Shown piece by piece: positions 44,509 to 53,259 of a stretch of DNA of 64,000 nt (the stretch's first letter is position 1; each line of letters starts with the position of its first letter). Both the position numbers and the translations under genes were made by a program. Location of the stretch: NCBI RefSeq assembly GCF_000384295.1, contig NZ_KB913037.1:6010822-6074821 (forward strand), given 5' to 3'. This stretch comes from Amycolatopsis balhimycina FH 1894 (GTDB lineage: Bacteria; Actinomycetota; Actinomycetes; Mycobacteriales; Pseudonocardiaceae). The notes beneath the pieces were generated by a model. That model did no database searches and was not told where the DNA came from. It was given only the letters and a program-made list of their open reading frames with translations.

Positions 44509-45096
44509 GTGCTGGAGACCGGGGAGGACTACCGCGAAGCGGTGTTGTCCGGGCAGTGGTGGGAAAAGCGCCGGTTCACCGGCTGCGACTTCACCGGAGC
44601 GGACCTGAGCGGGCTGCGGACGCGCGGCTGCACCTTCGACGACTGCGTGTTCGGCCGGGCCGACCTGTCGCGCTCGCGGCACGACGCGTCGGCGTTCCGC
44701 TCGTGCACCTTCGACCGGACGGTGCTGGTGGAAAGCCGCTGGACGGCGTGTTCGCTGCTGGGCTCGTCGTTCACCGACAGCGGGTTCGGCGGGATCGCGC
44801 TCACCGAGTGCGATCTCTCCCTGGCGTCGCTGGCGAAGGCGCGGCTGCGCCGGCTGGGGCTGTCGGGCCTGCGGCTGCGGGAAGCCAACCTGACCGAAGC
44901 CGACCTCACCGGCGCCGACCTGCGCGGCAGCGACCTGACCGGCGCCCGCCTGCAGGGCGCGAAGTTCGAGGGCGCCGACCTGCGCGGCGCGCGTCTCGAC
45001 GCGAACGCCCTGGTCCAGGCCGACCTGCGGGGTGCCGAGGTCGACGTCGAGACGGCGATCGCCTTCGCCGCCGCCCACGGCCTCGTCATCCGCTGA
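44509..45096 (+). CDS. Pentapeptide-repeat protein
   Basis: The 195-residue protein starts with GTG 44509 (VLETGEDYREAVLSG). From residue ~30 it is built of A(D/N)LXX-type units: CDFTGADLSGLRTRGCTFDD and, near the end, ANLTEADLTGADLRGSDLTG with ARLQGAKFEGADLRGARL. This forms a right-handed square beta helix. MfpA/Qnr relatives imitate DNA and protect gyrase from quinolones, but many pentapeptide proteins have no known role; the resemblance is at fold level only. Confidence 0.9.
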   Translation: MLETGEDYREAVLSGQWWEKRRFTGCDFTGADLSGLRTRGCTFDDCVFGRADLSRSRHDASAFRSCTFDRTVLVESRWTACSLLGSSFTDSGFGGIALTECDLSLASLAKARLRRLGLSGLRLREANLTEADLTGADLRGSDLTGARLQGAKFEGADLRGARLDANALVQADLRGAEVDVETAIAFAAAHGLVIR

Positions 45097-45109
45097 AAAC
45101 CGTTGAAAC

Positions 45110-45143
45110 GGGAAGACCGGCGGCCGGAGCCGCCGGTCTTCCC
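45110..45143. terminator. Bidirectional hairpin terminator
   Basis: A perfect 14-bp stem (45110-45123 with 45130-45143, GGGAAGACCGGCGG and complement) with a 6-nt loop separates the convergent pentapeptide and TNT-domain genes. Confidence 0.8.
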
Positions 45144-45151
45144 GGATCGAG

Positions 45152-47986
45152 TCAGTCGACCGGGGGCTCGCCCGGGTCGAGTTCGATCAGGTCACCCTCG
45201 GCGAGGAGTTCCTCGATCGACGCCGGCAGCAGGTACGCCGACCCGCCGCCCGGCTGGTTGAACCACGGGATCGCGACGCCCGCCAGCGCCTCCAGGGGCC
45301 GTTGCACCCGGTAGACGTGGTACGGGCGGTTCACCCACTCGGGCACCAGCGAACGCTCGGCGAACGGGGTGCCCGCCGCGTACGTCAGGTTGCCGTTCGG
45401 GCCGCCGAAGCGGTCCAGTTCGCTGCCCGCGGGCAGCTCGCGCAGCTCCTTGCCGCGGAACAGCGTCAGCGGCGGTTCGCCGCCCATCGGCGCGATCGGC
45501 CACTGCTGCTGGCCACCGCCTCCGCCGCCGTTGACCCCCGGGCGAGCCGGTTCTTCCCGGCGCGGCGGCGCGGGCAGCGCCGGCGGCGGGACCGGCGGCG
45601 CCGCAGGTGTCATTGCCGGCGCCAGGATGGTCGGAGCCGAAGCCGGCGGCTCACGCCGGGGCGGCGGCCCGGCGGCGGGCGGCGGACCCGCCTGCTGCCG
45701 GTCACGCACCGGTTCCGGTCCGGCCGGGACCGGCGCGGGCGGGGCGGGCTGACGCGGCGGCGCCGGCGGCTCGTCGTCCTCGAGGTCGCCGAACAGCTCG
45801 TCGGCGCTGGTGAACGCCGTCTGCTCCTGGGCGGGCACCGGTTCGGGCTTGCGGACCGGGTACGACCCGGTCGCGATCTCGGGCGACAGCGTCGCGACGA
45901 CCCGCTGCGGCGCCGGCTCGGGTTCGGGTTCCGGCTCGGGCTCCGGCGGCTCCTCGGCGGGCACGTGGCCCTCCGGGTGCAGCAGCAGCTTGCCGAGCAT
46001 GAACGCGGCCGCGTCTTCGGCGTCGCCGAACACGGCGGGGTTGCTGAGCTTGCCGTCGTACCAGCCGACGCGCCAGCCGTCCTCGACCTCCTCGACGCTC
46101 CACCCGTGTTCGGCGGGTTCGCCCAGCTTGTAGCTGCTTTCGGGCACGTCGAGGTCGTCCAGTTTGGTCTGGAGGCCGGCGAGCACCGGGTGGTCCGGGG
46201 TTTCGCGGCGCAGCGCCCGGCGGCCGGACCGGGGAGCCTGCGGCGGTGCGGGCGGCTCCGCCTGGGCGGCGGGCTGGGGGAGCACCGGCTCGGGCACCGG
46301 CAGCACGCCCGGCACCTCGGGCTGGGTGATCATGGTCGGCGGGCCGGGGTCGAACGCGGGCTGTTCGTCGCGCCGCGGCGGCTGGAAGGCGTGCTCGTCT
46401 TCGTGCCGCGGCGGCGGGCCCGGGTCGAACGCCGGCTGCTCCTCCCGCCGCGGCGGGAGGAAGGCATGCTCGTCATCGTGGTGCGACGGCGGGCCGGCGT
46501 CGAACGCGGCGTGCGCCGGCTCCTCGGCCGGCGGCCCGGCGTCGAACGCGGCCGGCTCGTCCGCTTCCTCGTGCCGGGACGGACCCGGATCGAACCCAGC
46601 CGGCTCGGCCGCCTGGAAGCCGTGTGACGGGGTGTCGTCGCGCGGCGGCTGGAACGCGGCGTGCTCGTCGTCCGCCCGGGCCGCGAAGGACTCGTCGCGC
46701 GGCGCCTCCTCCTCGTGCCCGATCGGCTGGTCGGGCACGTACACCGCGGTCTCGTCGAGGTCGGGCACCCGGCCCGGCTCCGGCGACGTGCCGTTCGAGC
46801 CCACGGCGTGCTCGGGGTGCTCGTACTCCTCGCCGTAGGAGTCCTCCTCGGCGAAGCGGTCGTCGAACTCCTGGTCGTCGTAGCCCTCCTCGGCGTACTG
46901 ACCCTCTTCGACGTATTCGTGCTCTTCGGCCGGGGCCTCCGGCTCGGGGGCGTGCGCCGCGAGCGGCGGCTCCACCGGCGCGGGCGGCTCCGACTGTTGC
47001 GGCTGCTGCTGTGGCGGCGCGGCGGGCGGGACCGGGGCGGCCATGGCCGGCGGCGGGCCCGCGGGGACCAGCTGCTGCGGGGGCGGACCCTGCGGCGGCA
47101 GGCCTTGCGGCGGGGGCCCCTGGGGCGGCGGCCCGGCCGGGCGCTGCTGCTGAGGTGGCGGCTGGCTGCCCCGCGTCAGGTACGCGGCGGCGGCCTGCAG
47201 CGTCGGCTCGTCGATCGGCGGCAGCGAGAAGCCGACCGAACGGACGTGCTCGACGAGGTCCGGTTCGGGCGAAACGCCGTACTTGTGCAGGTAGAAGTTG
47301 ACGGCGGCGGGCCAGATCCACTGGCCGTCGCTGTGGAAGGCGACCGGGACGGTGGCCTCCGGCGTCGCGGCGAGGCGGTCGATGTCGTAGCCGCGCTCGG
47401 GCACCACCAGCGGCGCGTGCTCCAGGTACTCCAGCAGGCGGTCCTGCTCGTCGACCTCGAGGTCGGGCCGGTTGATCACGGGTCGGCCCGCCGGGCCGAC
47501 GGTGTCGAAGATCCGGGCGATCCGGAAGTGCGGCCCCGGCTGCTCCGGGCCGAGCCCGGACATCCGGCGGATCAGCCATTCGGGGACGTTCTCCTCGGTG
47601 CGCGGGAACATCCGCAGCTCGTCGGAGTAGGCCTGCGGCGGTGGCGCGAGGTTCCACACCGGTTCGTCGCGGTTGTACTCGAGGTTGTAACTGGACGGAT
47701 GGTCGAGCTGGTAGCGCGCGTTGAACCAGGTGCCCCGGCCGTCGCGGTACATGCCCCCGCGCAGCCTGCCGAAGAGGGTCGCGATGTCATGGGTGGCGAG
47801 CCACTCGTGCACCGTGCCGTCCTCGGTGACGATCTCGCCGGTCAGCTCGTGGTACCTGCCGACGGCTCGGTACTCCGCGGTGACCTTGCGCCAGTCGCGC
47901 GGGGCGGCACGGAGCAGAGCAAGTCCGATCTGCTTGACCAGGGTGTCCTGCTCGGTCGCGTTCAGCTGCGTCGTCGGTTGTGCCAC
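45152..47986 (-). CDS. Large TNT-domain (NAD glycohydrolase toxin-like) protein
   Basis: The chosen GTG at 47986 (VAQPTTQLNATEQ) gives 944 residues; the long open frame farther upstream is antisense to folD. Residues ~20-290 hold two repeat-like alpha/beta modules (DWRKVTAEYRAVGRYHEL...). A ~480-residue Pro/Glu/Ala-rich low-complexity region follows. The C-terminal ~110 residues match the TNT fold of the CpnT toxin: SELDRFGGPNG (Arg859), AGTPFAERSLVP, PYHVYRV (His890), PWFNQPGGGSAYLL. The Gln that follows GGG-x in toxins is Ala917 here. No signal peptide or secretion tag is visible, and no immunity gene is adjacent. It may be an intracellular NAD-related protein or a disarmed toxin. Confidence 0.85.
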   Translation of the reverse strand: MAQPTTQLNATEQDTLVKQIGLALLRAAPRDWRKVTAEYRAVGRYHELTGEIVTEDGTVHEWLATHDIATLFGRLRGGMYRDGRGTWFNARYQLDHPSSYNLEYNRDEPVWNLAPPPQAYSDELRMFPRTEENVPEWLIRRMSGLGPEQPGPHFRIARIFDTVGPAGRPVINRPDLEVDEQDRLLEYLEHAPLVVPERGYDIDRLAATPEATVPVAFHSDGQWIWPAAVNFYLHKYGVSPEPDLVEHVRSVGFSLPPIDEPTLQAAAAYLTRGSQPPPQQQRPAGPPPQGPPPQGLPPQGPPPQQLVPAGPPPAMAAPVPPAAPPQQQPQQSEPPAPVEPPLAAHAPEPEAPAEEHEYVEEGQYAEEGYDDQEFDDRFAEEDSYGEEYEHPEHAVGSNGTSPEPGRVPDLDETAVYVPDQPIGHEEEAPRDESFAARADDEHAAFQPPRDDTPSHGFQAAEPAGFDPGPSRHEEADEPAAFDAGPPAEEPAHAAFDAGPPSHHDDEHAFLPPRREEQPAFDPGPPPRHEDEHAFQPPRRDEQPAFDPGPPTMITQPEVPGVLPVPEPVLPQPAAQAEPPAPPQAPRSGRRALRRETPDHPVLAGLQTKLDDLDVPESSYKLGEPAEHGWSVEEVEDGWRVGWYDGKLSNPAVFGDAEDAAAFMLGKLLLHPEGHVPAEEPPEPEPEPEPEPAPQRVVATLSPEIATGSYPVRKPEPVPAQEQTAFTSADELFGDLEDDEPPAPPRQPAPPAPVPAGPEPVRDRQQAGPPPAAGPPPRREPPASAPTILAPAMTPAAPPVPPPALPAPPRREEPARPGVNGGGGGGQQQWPIAPMGGEPPLTLFRGKELRELPAGSELDRFGGPNGNLTYAAGTPFAERSLVPEWVNRPYHVYRVQRPLEALAGVAIPWFNQPGGGSAYLLPASIEELLAEGDLIELDPGEPPVD

Positions 47987-48215
47987 CCGCACATTTTGAC
48001 TGTTCGCGCGCGTGAGTGCACCCCGCATGTGGGTTTTGCCGCCCGGCCCCCCGGTGGCACACGCTCTGACCTCGCGTGATGCGACATGTCTTAGATCACA
48101 GCTTGATCGCGGCCGGTGTCGCGAATGGACCGTCTGGGGTAGCGAGCACTCTACGCGCTGCGACCGGTCACGCCTGGAAGCGACGCGCGGGGGTCGCTTT
48201 GCCAGAATGGGGCGC

Positions 48216-49070
48216 GTGACGGCGAAGATTCTCGACGGCAAGGCGACCAAGAACGCCATATTCGCGGAGCTCGAGCCCCGCGTCGCGGCACTGGCCGCGA
48301 AGGGGGTGACGCCGGGCCTGGGCACCGTCCTGGTCGGCGACGACCCGGGCTCGCACTCGTACGTGCGGATGAAGCACGCCGACAGCGGGAAGATCGGGAT
48401 CAACTCGATCCGCCGTGACCTGCCTGCCGACATCAGCCAGGAGAAGCTCGAAGCTGTCATCGACGACCTGAACGCCGACCCGGCCTGCCACGGCTACATC
48501 GTGCAGCTGCCACTGCCGAAGCACCTGGACGCGAACCGCGTGCTGGAGCGGATCGACCCGGAGAAGGACGCCGACGGCCTCGCGCCGGTCAGCCTCGGCC
48601 GCCTGGTGCTCGGCCAGCGCGGCGCGCTGCCGTGCACGCCGTACGGGATCATCGAGCTGCTCAAGCGCCACGGCGTCGAGCTGAACGGCGCGCGTGTCAC
48701 CGTCGTCGGCCGCGGCATCACCGTCGGCCGGACGCTGGGCCTGCTGCTGACCCGCCGCAGCGAGAACGCCACGGTGACCCTGTGCCACACCGGCACCCGC
48801 GACCTCGCGGCCGAGGTCCGCCGCGCCGACGTCGTGGTCGCCGCGGCCGGGGTACCCGGGATCATCACGCCGGACATGGTCGCCCCGGGTGCCGCGGTGC
48901 TCGACGTCGGCGTGTCCCACGTGGACGGCAAGCTCACCGGCGACGTCCACCCGGGAGTCGCCGAGGTCGCGGGCTGGATCTCGCCGAACCCGGGCGGGGT
49001 CGGCCCGATGACGCGGGCGATGCTCGTCAGCAACGTCGTCGAGGCGGCGGAACGCTCGGTTCAAGGCTGA
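48216..49070 (+). CDS. folD: Methylenetetrahydrofolate dehydrogenase / cyclohydrolase
   Basis: The 284-residue bifunctional enzyme interconverts methylene-, methenyl- and 10-formyl-THF, feeding PurN and PurH. GTG 48216 ([13 protein letters not shown]) is the usual family start. Catalytic Tyr49 and Lys53 lie in [27 protein letters not shown], the nucleotide motif [16 protein letters not shown] and the ending [13 protein letters not shown] are all present. The next gene starts by overlap (TGATG). Confidence 0.97.
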   Translation: MTAKILDGKATKNAIFAELEPRVAALAAKGVTPGLGTVLVGDDPGSHSYVRMKHADSGKIGINSIRRDLPADISQEKLEAVIDDLNADPACHGYIVQLPLPKHLDANRVLERIDPEKDADGLAPVSLGRLVLGQRGALPCTPYGIIELLKRHGVELNGARVTVVGRGITVGRTLGLLLTRRSENATVTLCHTGTRDLAAEVRRADVVVAAAGVPGIITPDMVAPGAAVLDVGVSHVDGKLTGDVHPGVAEVAGWISPNPGGVGPMTRAMLVSNVVEAAERSVQG

Positions 49071-49393
49071 TGACCGTGACCGGGGACCGGCGGGACATCG
49101 GCGACCGCCGGAGCGGGCAAGGCCGGTTCACCCAGCTGCCGTTCGCGATGGTGCTGCTGGTGGTGGCCGTCGCCGCGTTGCGGATCTTCCAGTACCACTG
49201 GCGGGAGGGCGCGGCGCTGATCGGCGCCGCGCTCCTCCTCGCCGCGGTGCTGCGGGCGGTGCTGCCGACCGCCAGGGCCGGCCTGCTCGCGATCCGCGGC
49301 AAGGTCGTGGACATCGTGACCTTCACCGGGCTCGCGGCGGCCGTGCTCTACGTGGCCCTGACGATCATCGGCGGCCCGTTCGGCTCCTCTTAG
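49070..49393 (+). CDS. DUF3017 small membrane protein
   Basis: The 107-residue protein starts at ATG 49070, one base inside the folD stop (TGATG), so translation is coupled. It has a polar N terminus of ~20 residues and three hydrophobic helices (PFAMVLLVVAVAALRIF, GAALIGAALLLAAVLRAVL, IVTFTGLAAAVLYVALTII). The pairing with folD is typical for DUF3017 in actinobacteria. Function unknown. Its stop interlocks with the convergent MFS gene. Confidence 0.85.
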   Translation: MTVTGDRRDIGDRRSGQGRFTQLPFAMVLLVVAVAALRIFQYHWREGAALIGAALLLAAVLRAVLPTARAGLLAIRGKVVDIVTFTGLAAAVLYVALTIIGGPFGSS

Positions 49394-50577
49394 GACGCCA
49401 TCGCGAGTTCACGTCGGCGCTCCACCTTGGCTTCGCGGCGGTCCAATGTGCCCGATACGACGGCCAGCGTGAGTCCGAAGACGGCGAGGAGCGCGCCGAC
49501 CCAGTTGGGGGCGACCAGGCCGAGGCCGCCGGCGATCACCAGGCCGCCGAGGTAGGCCCCGATCGAGTTGGCGATGTTGAACGCGGACTGGACGGCGGCC
49601 GACACCAGGGACGGAGTGCCGCCCGCCTTCTCCATGATCCGCGCCTGCATCATCGGGCCGATCATGAACCCGGCGACGCCGACGAAGAAGATCGTGATCG
49701 CGGCGCCGACCTTGCCCTGCGCGGTGATGGTGAAGATGCCCAGCACGGACGCCAGCGCCAGCAGGGCGATGTAGAGGCTCGGCATCAGCGCGCGGTCGGC
49801 CAGCCGGCCGCCGAGCAGGTTGCCGATCGTCATGCCGACGCCGGCCAGCGACAGCAGCAGCGTGACGTTCGACGGCGAGTAGCCGGCGACGTCGGTCAGC
49901 ATCGGCGTGATGTAGGACAGGCAGGCGAACACGCCGCCGAGTCCGAACGTGACGATCGCCAGCGCCAGGTGCACCTGCGGGCGCTTGAACGCACCGATCT
50001 CGTTGCGCAGCGACGCCTCCGCGGTGGGCTTGCCCTGGTGCGGGACGAGCTTCGCGATGGCCGCGATGGCGACCAGCCCGATCACGGCGACGACGCCGAA
50101 GGTGGCGCGCCAGCCGACCTGCTGGCCGAGCAGCGTGCCCAGCGGCACGCCGATGACGTTCGCCAGGGTCAGGCCGAGGAACATCATCGACACGGCCTTG
50201 GCGCGTTCGCCGTGGCCGACGAGGCTCGAGGCGACGACGGCCCCGGCGCCGAAGAACGCGCCGTGGGGCAGGCCGGCGAGGAACCGGAACGCGATGCCGA
50301 ACTCCTGGTTCGGGGACAGCGCGAAGAGGGCGTTGCCCACCGTGAACAGGCCCATCATGGCCAGCAGCATGGTTTTGCGCGGCAGCCGGACGGCGACCGC
50401 GGTGAGCAGCGGGGCGCCGACGACGACGCCGAGGGCGTAAGCGGAGATGAGGTGGCCGGCGGTCGGGATGTCGACGCCGAAGTCGGCGGCCGCCTGGGGC
50501 AGCACGCCCATCATGACGAACTCGGTGGTCCCGATGCCGAAAGCTCCGATGGCGAGCGCGAGCAGCGCGACGGGCAC
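49390..50577 (-). CDS. MFS transporter (DHA1 type, AraJ/YdhP-like)
   Basis: The 395-residue protein starts with GTG behind AAGGAG and has twelve predicted helices. The N-terminal helix AIGAFGIGTTEFVMMGVLPQ and GRLADRALMPSLYI (loop motif A of the second half) are typical of drug/sugar efflux pumps of this subfamily. The substrate is not evident. The stop overlaps that of the DUF3017 gene by four bases (TTAG). Confidence 0.9.
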   Translation of the reverse strand: MPVALLALAIGAFGIGTTEFVMMGVLPQAAADFGVDIPTAGHLISAYALGVVVGAPLLTAVAVRLPRKTMLLAMMGLFTVGNALFALSPNQEFGIAFRFLAGLPHGAFFGAGAVVASSLVGHGERAKAVSMMFLGLTLANVIGVPLGTLLGQQVGWRATFGVVAVIGLVAIAAIAKLVPHQGKPTAEASLRNEIGAFKRPQVHLALAIVTFGLGGVFACLSYITPMLTDVAGYSPSNVTLLLSLAGVGMTIGNLLGGRLADRALMPSLYIALLALASVLGIFTITAQGKVGAAITIFFVGVAGFMIGPMMQARIMEKAGGTPSLVSAAVQSAFNIANSIGAYLGGLVIAGGLGLVAPNWVGALLAVFGLTLAVVSGTLDRREAKVERRRELAMAS

Positions 50578-50760
50578 GGCACTCCTTCCAGGGTGGGTAA
50601 ACGATTACTGGGCCGATCTCTGGATCGGTTCAGTAAGGGGGCATAAAGAGAGGCAGTCATCCGGCCCCAGCGCCGTGAGCTGCCTACGTCCTAGTTCAAC
50701 AAGCGAAGGGGGCTGTTGTCATCCCGATATCGCGTGACGATCCACACCGTAACGCCGTGA

Positions 50761-51093
50761 TCAGCGCCGAGCGGCCAGAACGCCGTCCAGCAGGCCCGGG
50801 AACAGGGCGTCAAGATCGTTGCGCCGCAACGAGTTGAACCGCGTGGTGCCTTCCTGGCGGCCGGCGACGACGCCGGCCTGGCGCAGGATGCTGAGGTGGT
50901 GGGTGATTGTGGACTTCGTCACCGGCACGGTCAGGCCGCTGCACGAGATTTCCCGATCGGCCGCCGCGAGCTGGCGGACGATGGCCAGCCGCACCGGGTC
51001 GGCGAGGGCGCGGAGCACGCCTTCGACGGTGATCTCCTCCTGCGCCGGGTAGTAGAGCGGCGGCAGGGTTCCGTGCTTGGCCATGGCGTCCAT
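50761..51093 (-). CDS. ArsR-family winged-helix repressor
   Basis: The 110-residue protein (ATG 51093, or 51084) has the HTH LADPVRLAIVRQLAAADREI and recognition helix VTKSTITHHLSILRQAGVVAGR. No metal-binding CxC motif on the DNA-binding helix is visible, and only one cysteine (ISCSGL) is present, so it is probably not a metal sensor. It is divergent from the MFS gene at 51194, which it likely represses. Confidence 0.9.
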   Translation of the reverse strand: MDAMAKHGTLPPLYYPAQEEITVEGVLRALADPVRLAIVRQLAAADREISCSGLTVPVTKSTITHHLSILRQAGVVAGRQEGTTRFNSLRRNDLDALFPGLLDGVLAARR

Positions 51094-51193
51094 TGTACGA
51101 CGGTGGTCGAAATTATGGCAGCACCGTAGTACGGTGACTGTCGAACTACGATGTCCGTCGAACCAATCGCCTGCTCGCTTGGGGGCTCAGCCC
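51094..51193. promoter_or_regulatory. Shared ArsR/MFS promoter region with GTCGAA half-sites
   Basis: The 100-bp gap contains GTCGAA-type half-sites near 51107, 51139 and 51167; the last two are in TGTCGAACTACG and CGTCGAACC. They are plausible ArsR contact sites for autoregulation and control of the exporter. ACTACG/CGTAGT complements also occur. Confidence 0.4.
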
Positions 51194-52369
51194 ATGTCCG
51201 CACCTGCTTCGCCGAGGATTTCGGTCCTCGCCTTCGGCGCCTTCGGTGTCGGGACCAGCGGCTACATCGTCGCCGGGCTGCTGCCCGCGCTGACCGGCGA
51301 GCTGCACGTCTCGGCCACCGCGGCGGCCCAGCTCGTGACCGCCTTCGCCATCGCGTACGCGATCGGTTCGCCGCTGTTCGCCGCCGCCACCGGCACCTGG
51401 GAACGCCGGACGCTGCTGGTCGCCGCGCTCGCCGTCACCGGCGCCGGCAACCTGTTCGCCGCGCTCGCGCCCGGCTACGGCTCCCTGCTGGTGGCCCGGG
51501 TGGTCACCGCGGTCGGCGCCGCGGTGTTCACCCCGGCGGCGAGCGCGGTGGCGGCCGAGCTGACCGCGCCCGAACGCCGTGGCCGCGCCGTCGCGCTGGT
51601 GTTCGGCGGCCTGACGGTCGCGCTCATCTTCGGCGTCCCGCTCGGCAGCCTCATTTCGCAGCACCTCGGCTACCGGACGGCGTTCGCGCTGGTCGCGGTG
51701 TTCTCGCTGGCGAGCGCGCTGGCCGTGCGGTTCGCGCTGCCTCCGGTCGCCGCCCCACCGCGGGTTGGTCTCGCCGAGCGGTTCGCCGCGGGCCGCGACC
51801 CGCGGGTGCTCGTCATGCTGGCCACGACGGTGCTCGCCTGCCTGGCCGCGTTCATGGTCTACACGTTCGTCTCGCCGCTGCTGGCCGCGACCGCGGGCGT
51901 GCACGGCACGACCGTGACGGTGCTGCTCTTCTGCTACGGCGTCGGCGGCGCGGTCGGCAACTTCGCGGGCGGCCGGGTGACCGACCGCTGGGGCTCGCGG
52001 ACGCCGCTGCTCGTGGTCACCGTGGCCATCACCGCCATCATGGCGTTGCTGCCGCTGACGACGGTGACGCCGGTCGCGGCCGGGATCTCGCTGTTCGTGT
52101 GGGGCCTGGCGACCTGGTCGTTCAACCCGCCGGTGCAGCACCGCCTGATCGAGCTGGCGCCGGGACACGCCGGTCTGGTGCTCTCGCTCAACGCGTCCGC
52201 GATCTACCTCGGCGTCGGCCTGTCCGGCGTCGTCGGCGGCGCGGTGCTGGCGGGTGGCGGGCCGCTGCTGCTGCCCGAGGTCGCGGCCGCGCTGACCCTC
52301 GTGGCCCTGCTGCTGGTGGGCGTGGCGTGGGGGCGCGCCCGCGAGCCCCGGGAACAGGTCGCGGTCTAG
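51194..52369 (+). CDS. MFS transporter (DHA1 type)
   Basis: From ATG 51194 (MSAPASPRISVLAFG) the protein has 391 residues and twelve helices. GTSGYIVAGLLPALTGEL and GRVTDRWGSRTPLLV (motif A) identify the drug:proton antiporter-type MFS. It is controlled, by position, by the divergent ArsR gene. The substrate is unknown. It is distinct from the MFS gene at 49390. Its stop interlocks with the DUF1918 gene in CTAG. Confidence 0.92.
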   Translation: MSAPASPRISVLAFGAFGVGTSGYIVAGLLPALTGELHVSATAAAQLVTAFAIAYAIGSPLFAAATGTWERRTLLVAALAVTGAGNLFAALAPGYGSLLVARVVTAVGAAVFTPAASAVAAELTAPERRGRAVALVFGGLTVALIFGVPLGSLISQHLGYRTAFALVAVFSLASALAVRFALPPVAAPPRVGLAERFAAGRDPRVLVMLATTVLACLAAFMVYTFVSPLLAATAGVHGTTVTVLLFCYGVGGAVGNFAGGRVTDRWGSRTPLLVVTVAITAIMALLPLTTVTPVAAGISLFVWGLATWSFNPPVQHRLIELAPGHAGLVLSLNASAIYLGVGLSGVVGGAVLAGGGPLLLPEVAAALTLVALLLVGVAWGRAREPREQVAV

Positions 52370-52554
52370 TCGGCGTGCGTCAGGACTTCGCAGTCGGGCC
52401 CGGGATAGACGAGTCCTTCGTGCCCGTCGGCGAACCGCACCAGATAGGGCGGCGCGCCATCGGGCCCGCGGACCTCGAGGATCTCGCCGTGCTGCTCGGC
52501 CGAGCCGACCGTCCGGCCGTGCACCTGGATCTCGTCTCCTACTCCTGCGTGCAT
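52366..52554 (-). CDS. DUF1918 small protein
   Basis: The 62-residue protein starts at ATG 52554 (MHAGVGDEIQVHGRTVG) with GGAGG 9 nt upstream; longer versions are unsupported. The SH3-like beta-barrel pattern with RRxxGEILEVRGPDGAPPYLVRF-like segment is the DUF1918 signature. Function unknown; members are common in actinobacteria. Confidence 0.88.
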   Translation of the reverse strand: MHAGVGDEIQVHGRTVGSAEQHGEILEVRGPDGAPPYLVRFADGHEGLVYPGPDCEVLTHAD

Positions 52555-52616
52555 GGGCTTCACCTCCGTGTCCAGGGTAAGAGCGAAACCGGCCACGGGG
52601 ACCCCCGCGAACGGGT

Positions 52617-52670
52617 TAGACTCGGGACATGGTCAGCGAATTCGGAGGCGCCGCGCCTCGGCGCCGGTGA
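52617..52670 (+). promoter_or_regulatory. -10 box and 13-residue leader ORF before SpoU methyltransferase
   Basis: TAGACT at 52617-52622 is 6 nt from ATG 52629, matching the arrangement at 617/629. The ATG opens a 13-codon frame (MVSEFGGAAPRRR) whose TGA (52668-52670) overlaps the GTG of the methyltransferase as GTGA. This fits a leaderless mini-ORF that couples translation to the downstream gene. Confidence 0.4.
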
Positions 52671-53185
52671 GCCCTTCGGTCCGGGTCCGTACGCCCAGTG
52701 AGCTGCGGAACACCCGGCGGAGCAAGGCACATTCCTGTTGGGGTCACCTGGTGGCCGCCCCGCTGTGGCCGTTGCACGGCGCGAACCTCGGCACCCTCCT
52801 GCGCACGTGCGACGCCGTCGGCGCGTGCCTCGCCGCACCGCGGTACCCGTGGGTGCCCGAAGCGTTGCGGAGAGGAAACACGTTGCGGCGCCCGGCATGC
52901 GTGCACTGGGTCCACGACCCGCCGGGGTGGCTGGCGCGCGAGCGGGCGGCGGGCACGAAGGTGGTCGGCGTCGAACTCGCCGAGGAAGCGGTCCGGCTGG
53001 CCGACCTGCCCGCGGCCCGCGGCCGCACGATCGTCGTGCTCGGCCACGAGCAGACCGGGATCCCACCGGAAGCCCTCGACCTGCTCGACACCGTCGTGGA
53101 GATCCCGATGGTGGGCACCGGCGCCAGCCTGAACGTCGCCGTGGCGGGCAGTCTCGTGCTGTACAAGCTCGCCGGTCTGCTGTGA
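52667..53185 (+). CDS. SpoU-family (TrmH-type) RNA 2'-O-methyltransferase
   Basis: From GTG 52667 the protein has 172 residues. The SPOUT knot motifs are complete: motif 1 NLGTLLRTCDAVG, motif 2 IVVLGHEQTGIPPEALDLLD, motif 3 IPMVGTGASLNVAVAGSLVLYK. It lacks a long N-terminal extension and resembles the small TrmL/TrmH-like enzymes. Target (tRNA or rRNA) is not evident. It is preceded by a mini-ORF that overlaps its start. Confidence 0.9.
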   Translation: MSPSVRVRTPSELRNTRRSKAHSCWGHLVAAPLWPLHGANLGTLLRTCDAVGACLAAPRYPWVPEALRRGNTLRRPACVHWVHDPPGWLARERAAGTKVVGVELAEEAVRLADLPAARGRTIVVLGHEQTGIPPEALDLLDTVVEIPMVGTGASLNVAVAGSLVLYKLAGLL

Positions 53186-53259
53186 GAAGTCTCGAGTGGA
53201 CGGTCGCGGAAAACGCGGCGTGGTGCGACCTGGTGTGCGCCGTCGCCGAGCTGGGTGCG

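Noticed and set aside
44509..45096. Quinolone resistance (Qnr/MfpA) assignment for the pentapeptide protein
   Set aside because: Only the repeat fold is shared; sequence gives no evidence for gyrase binding.
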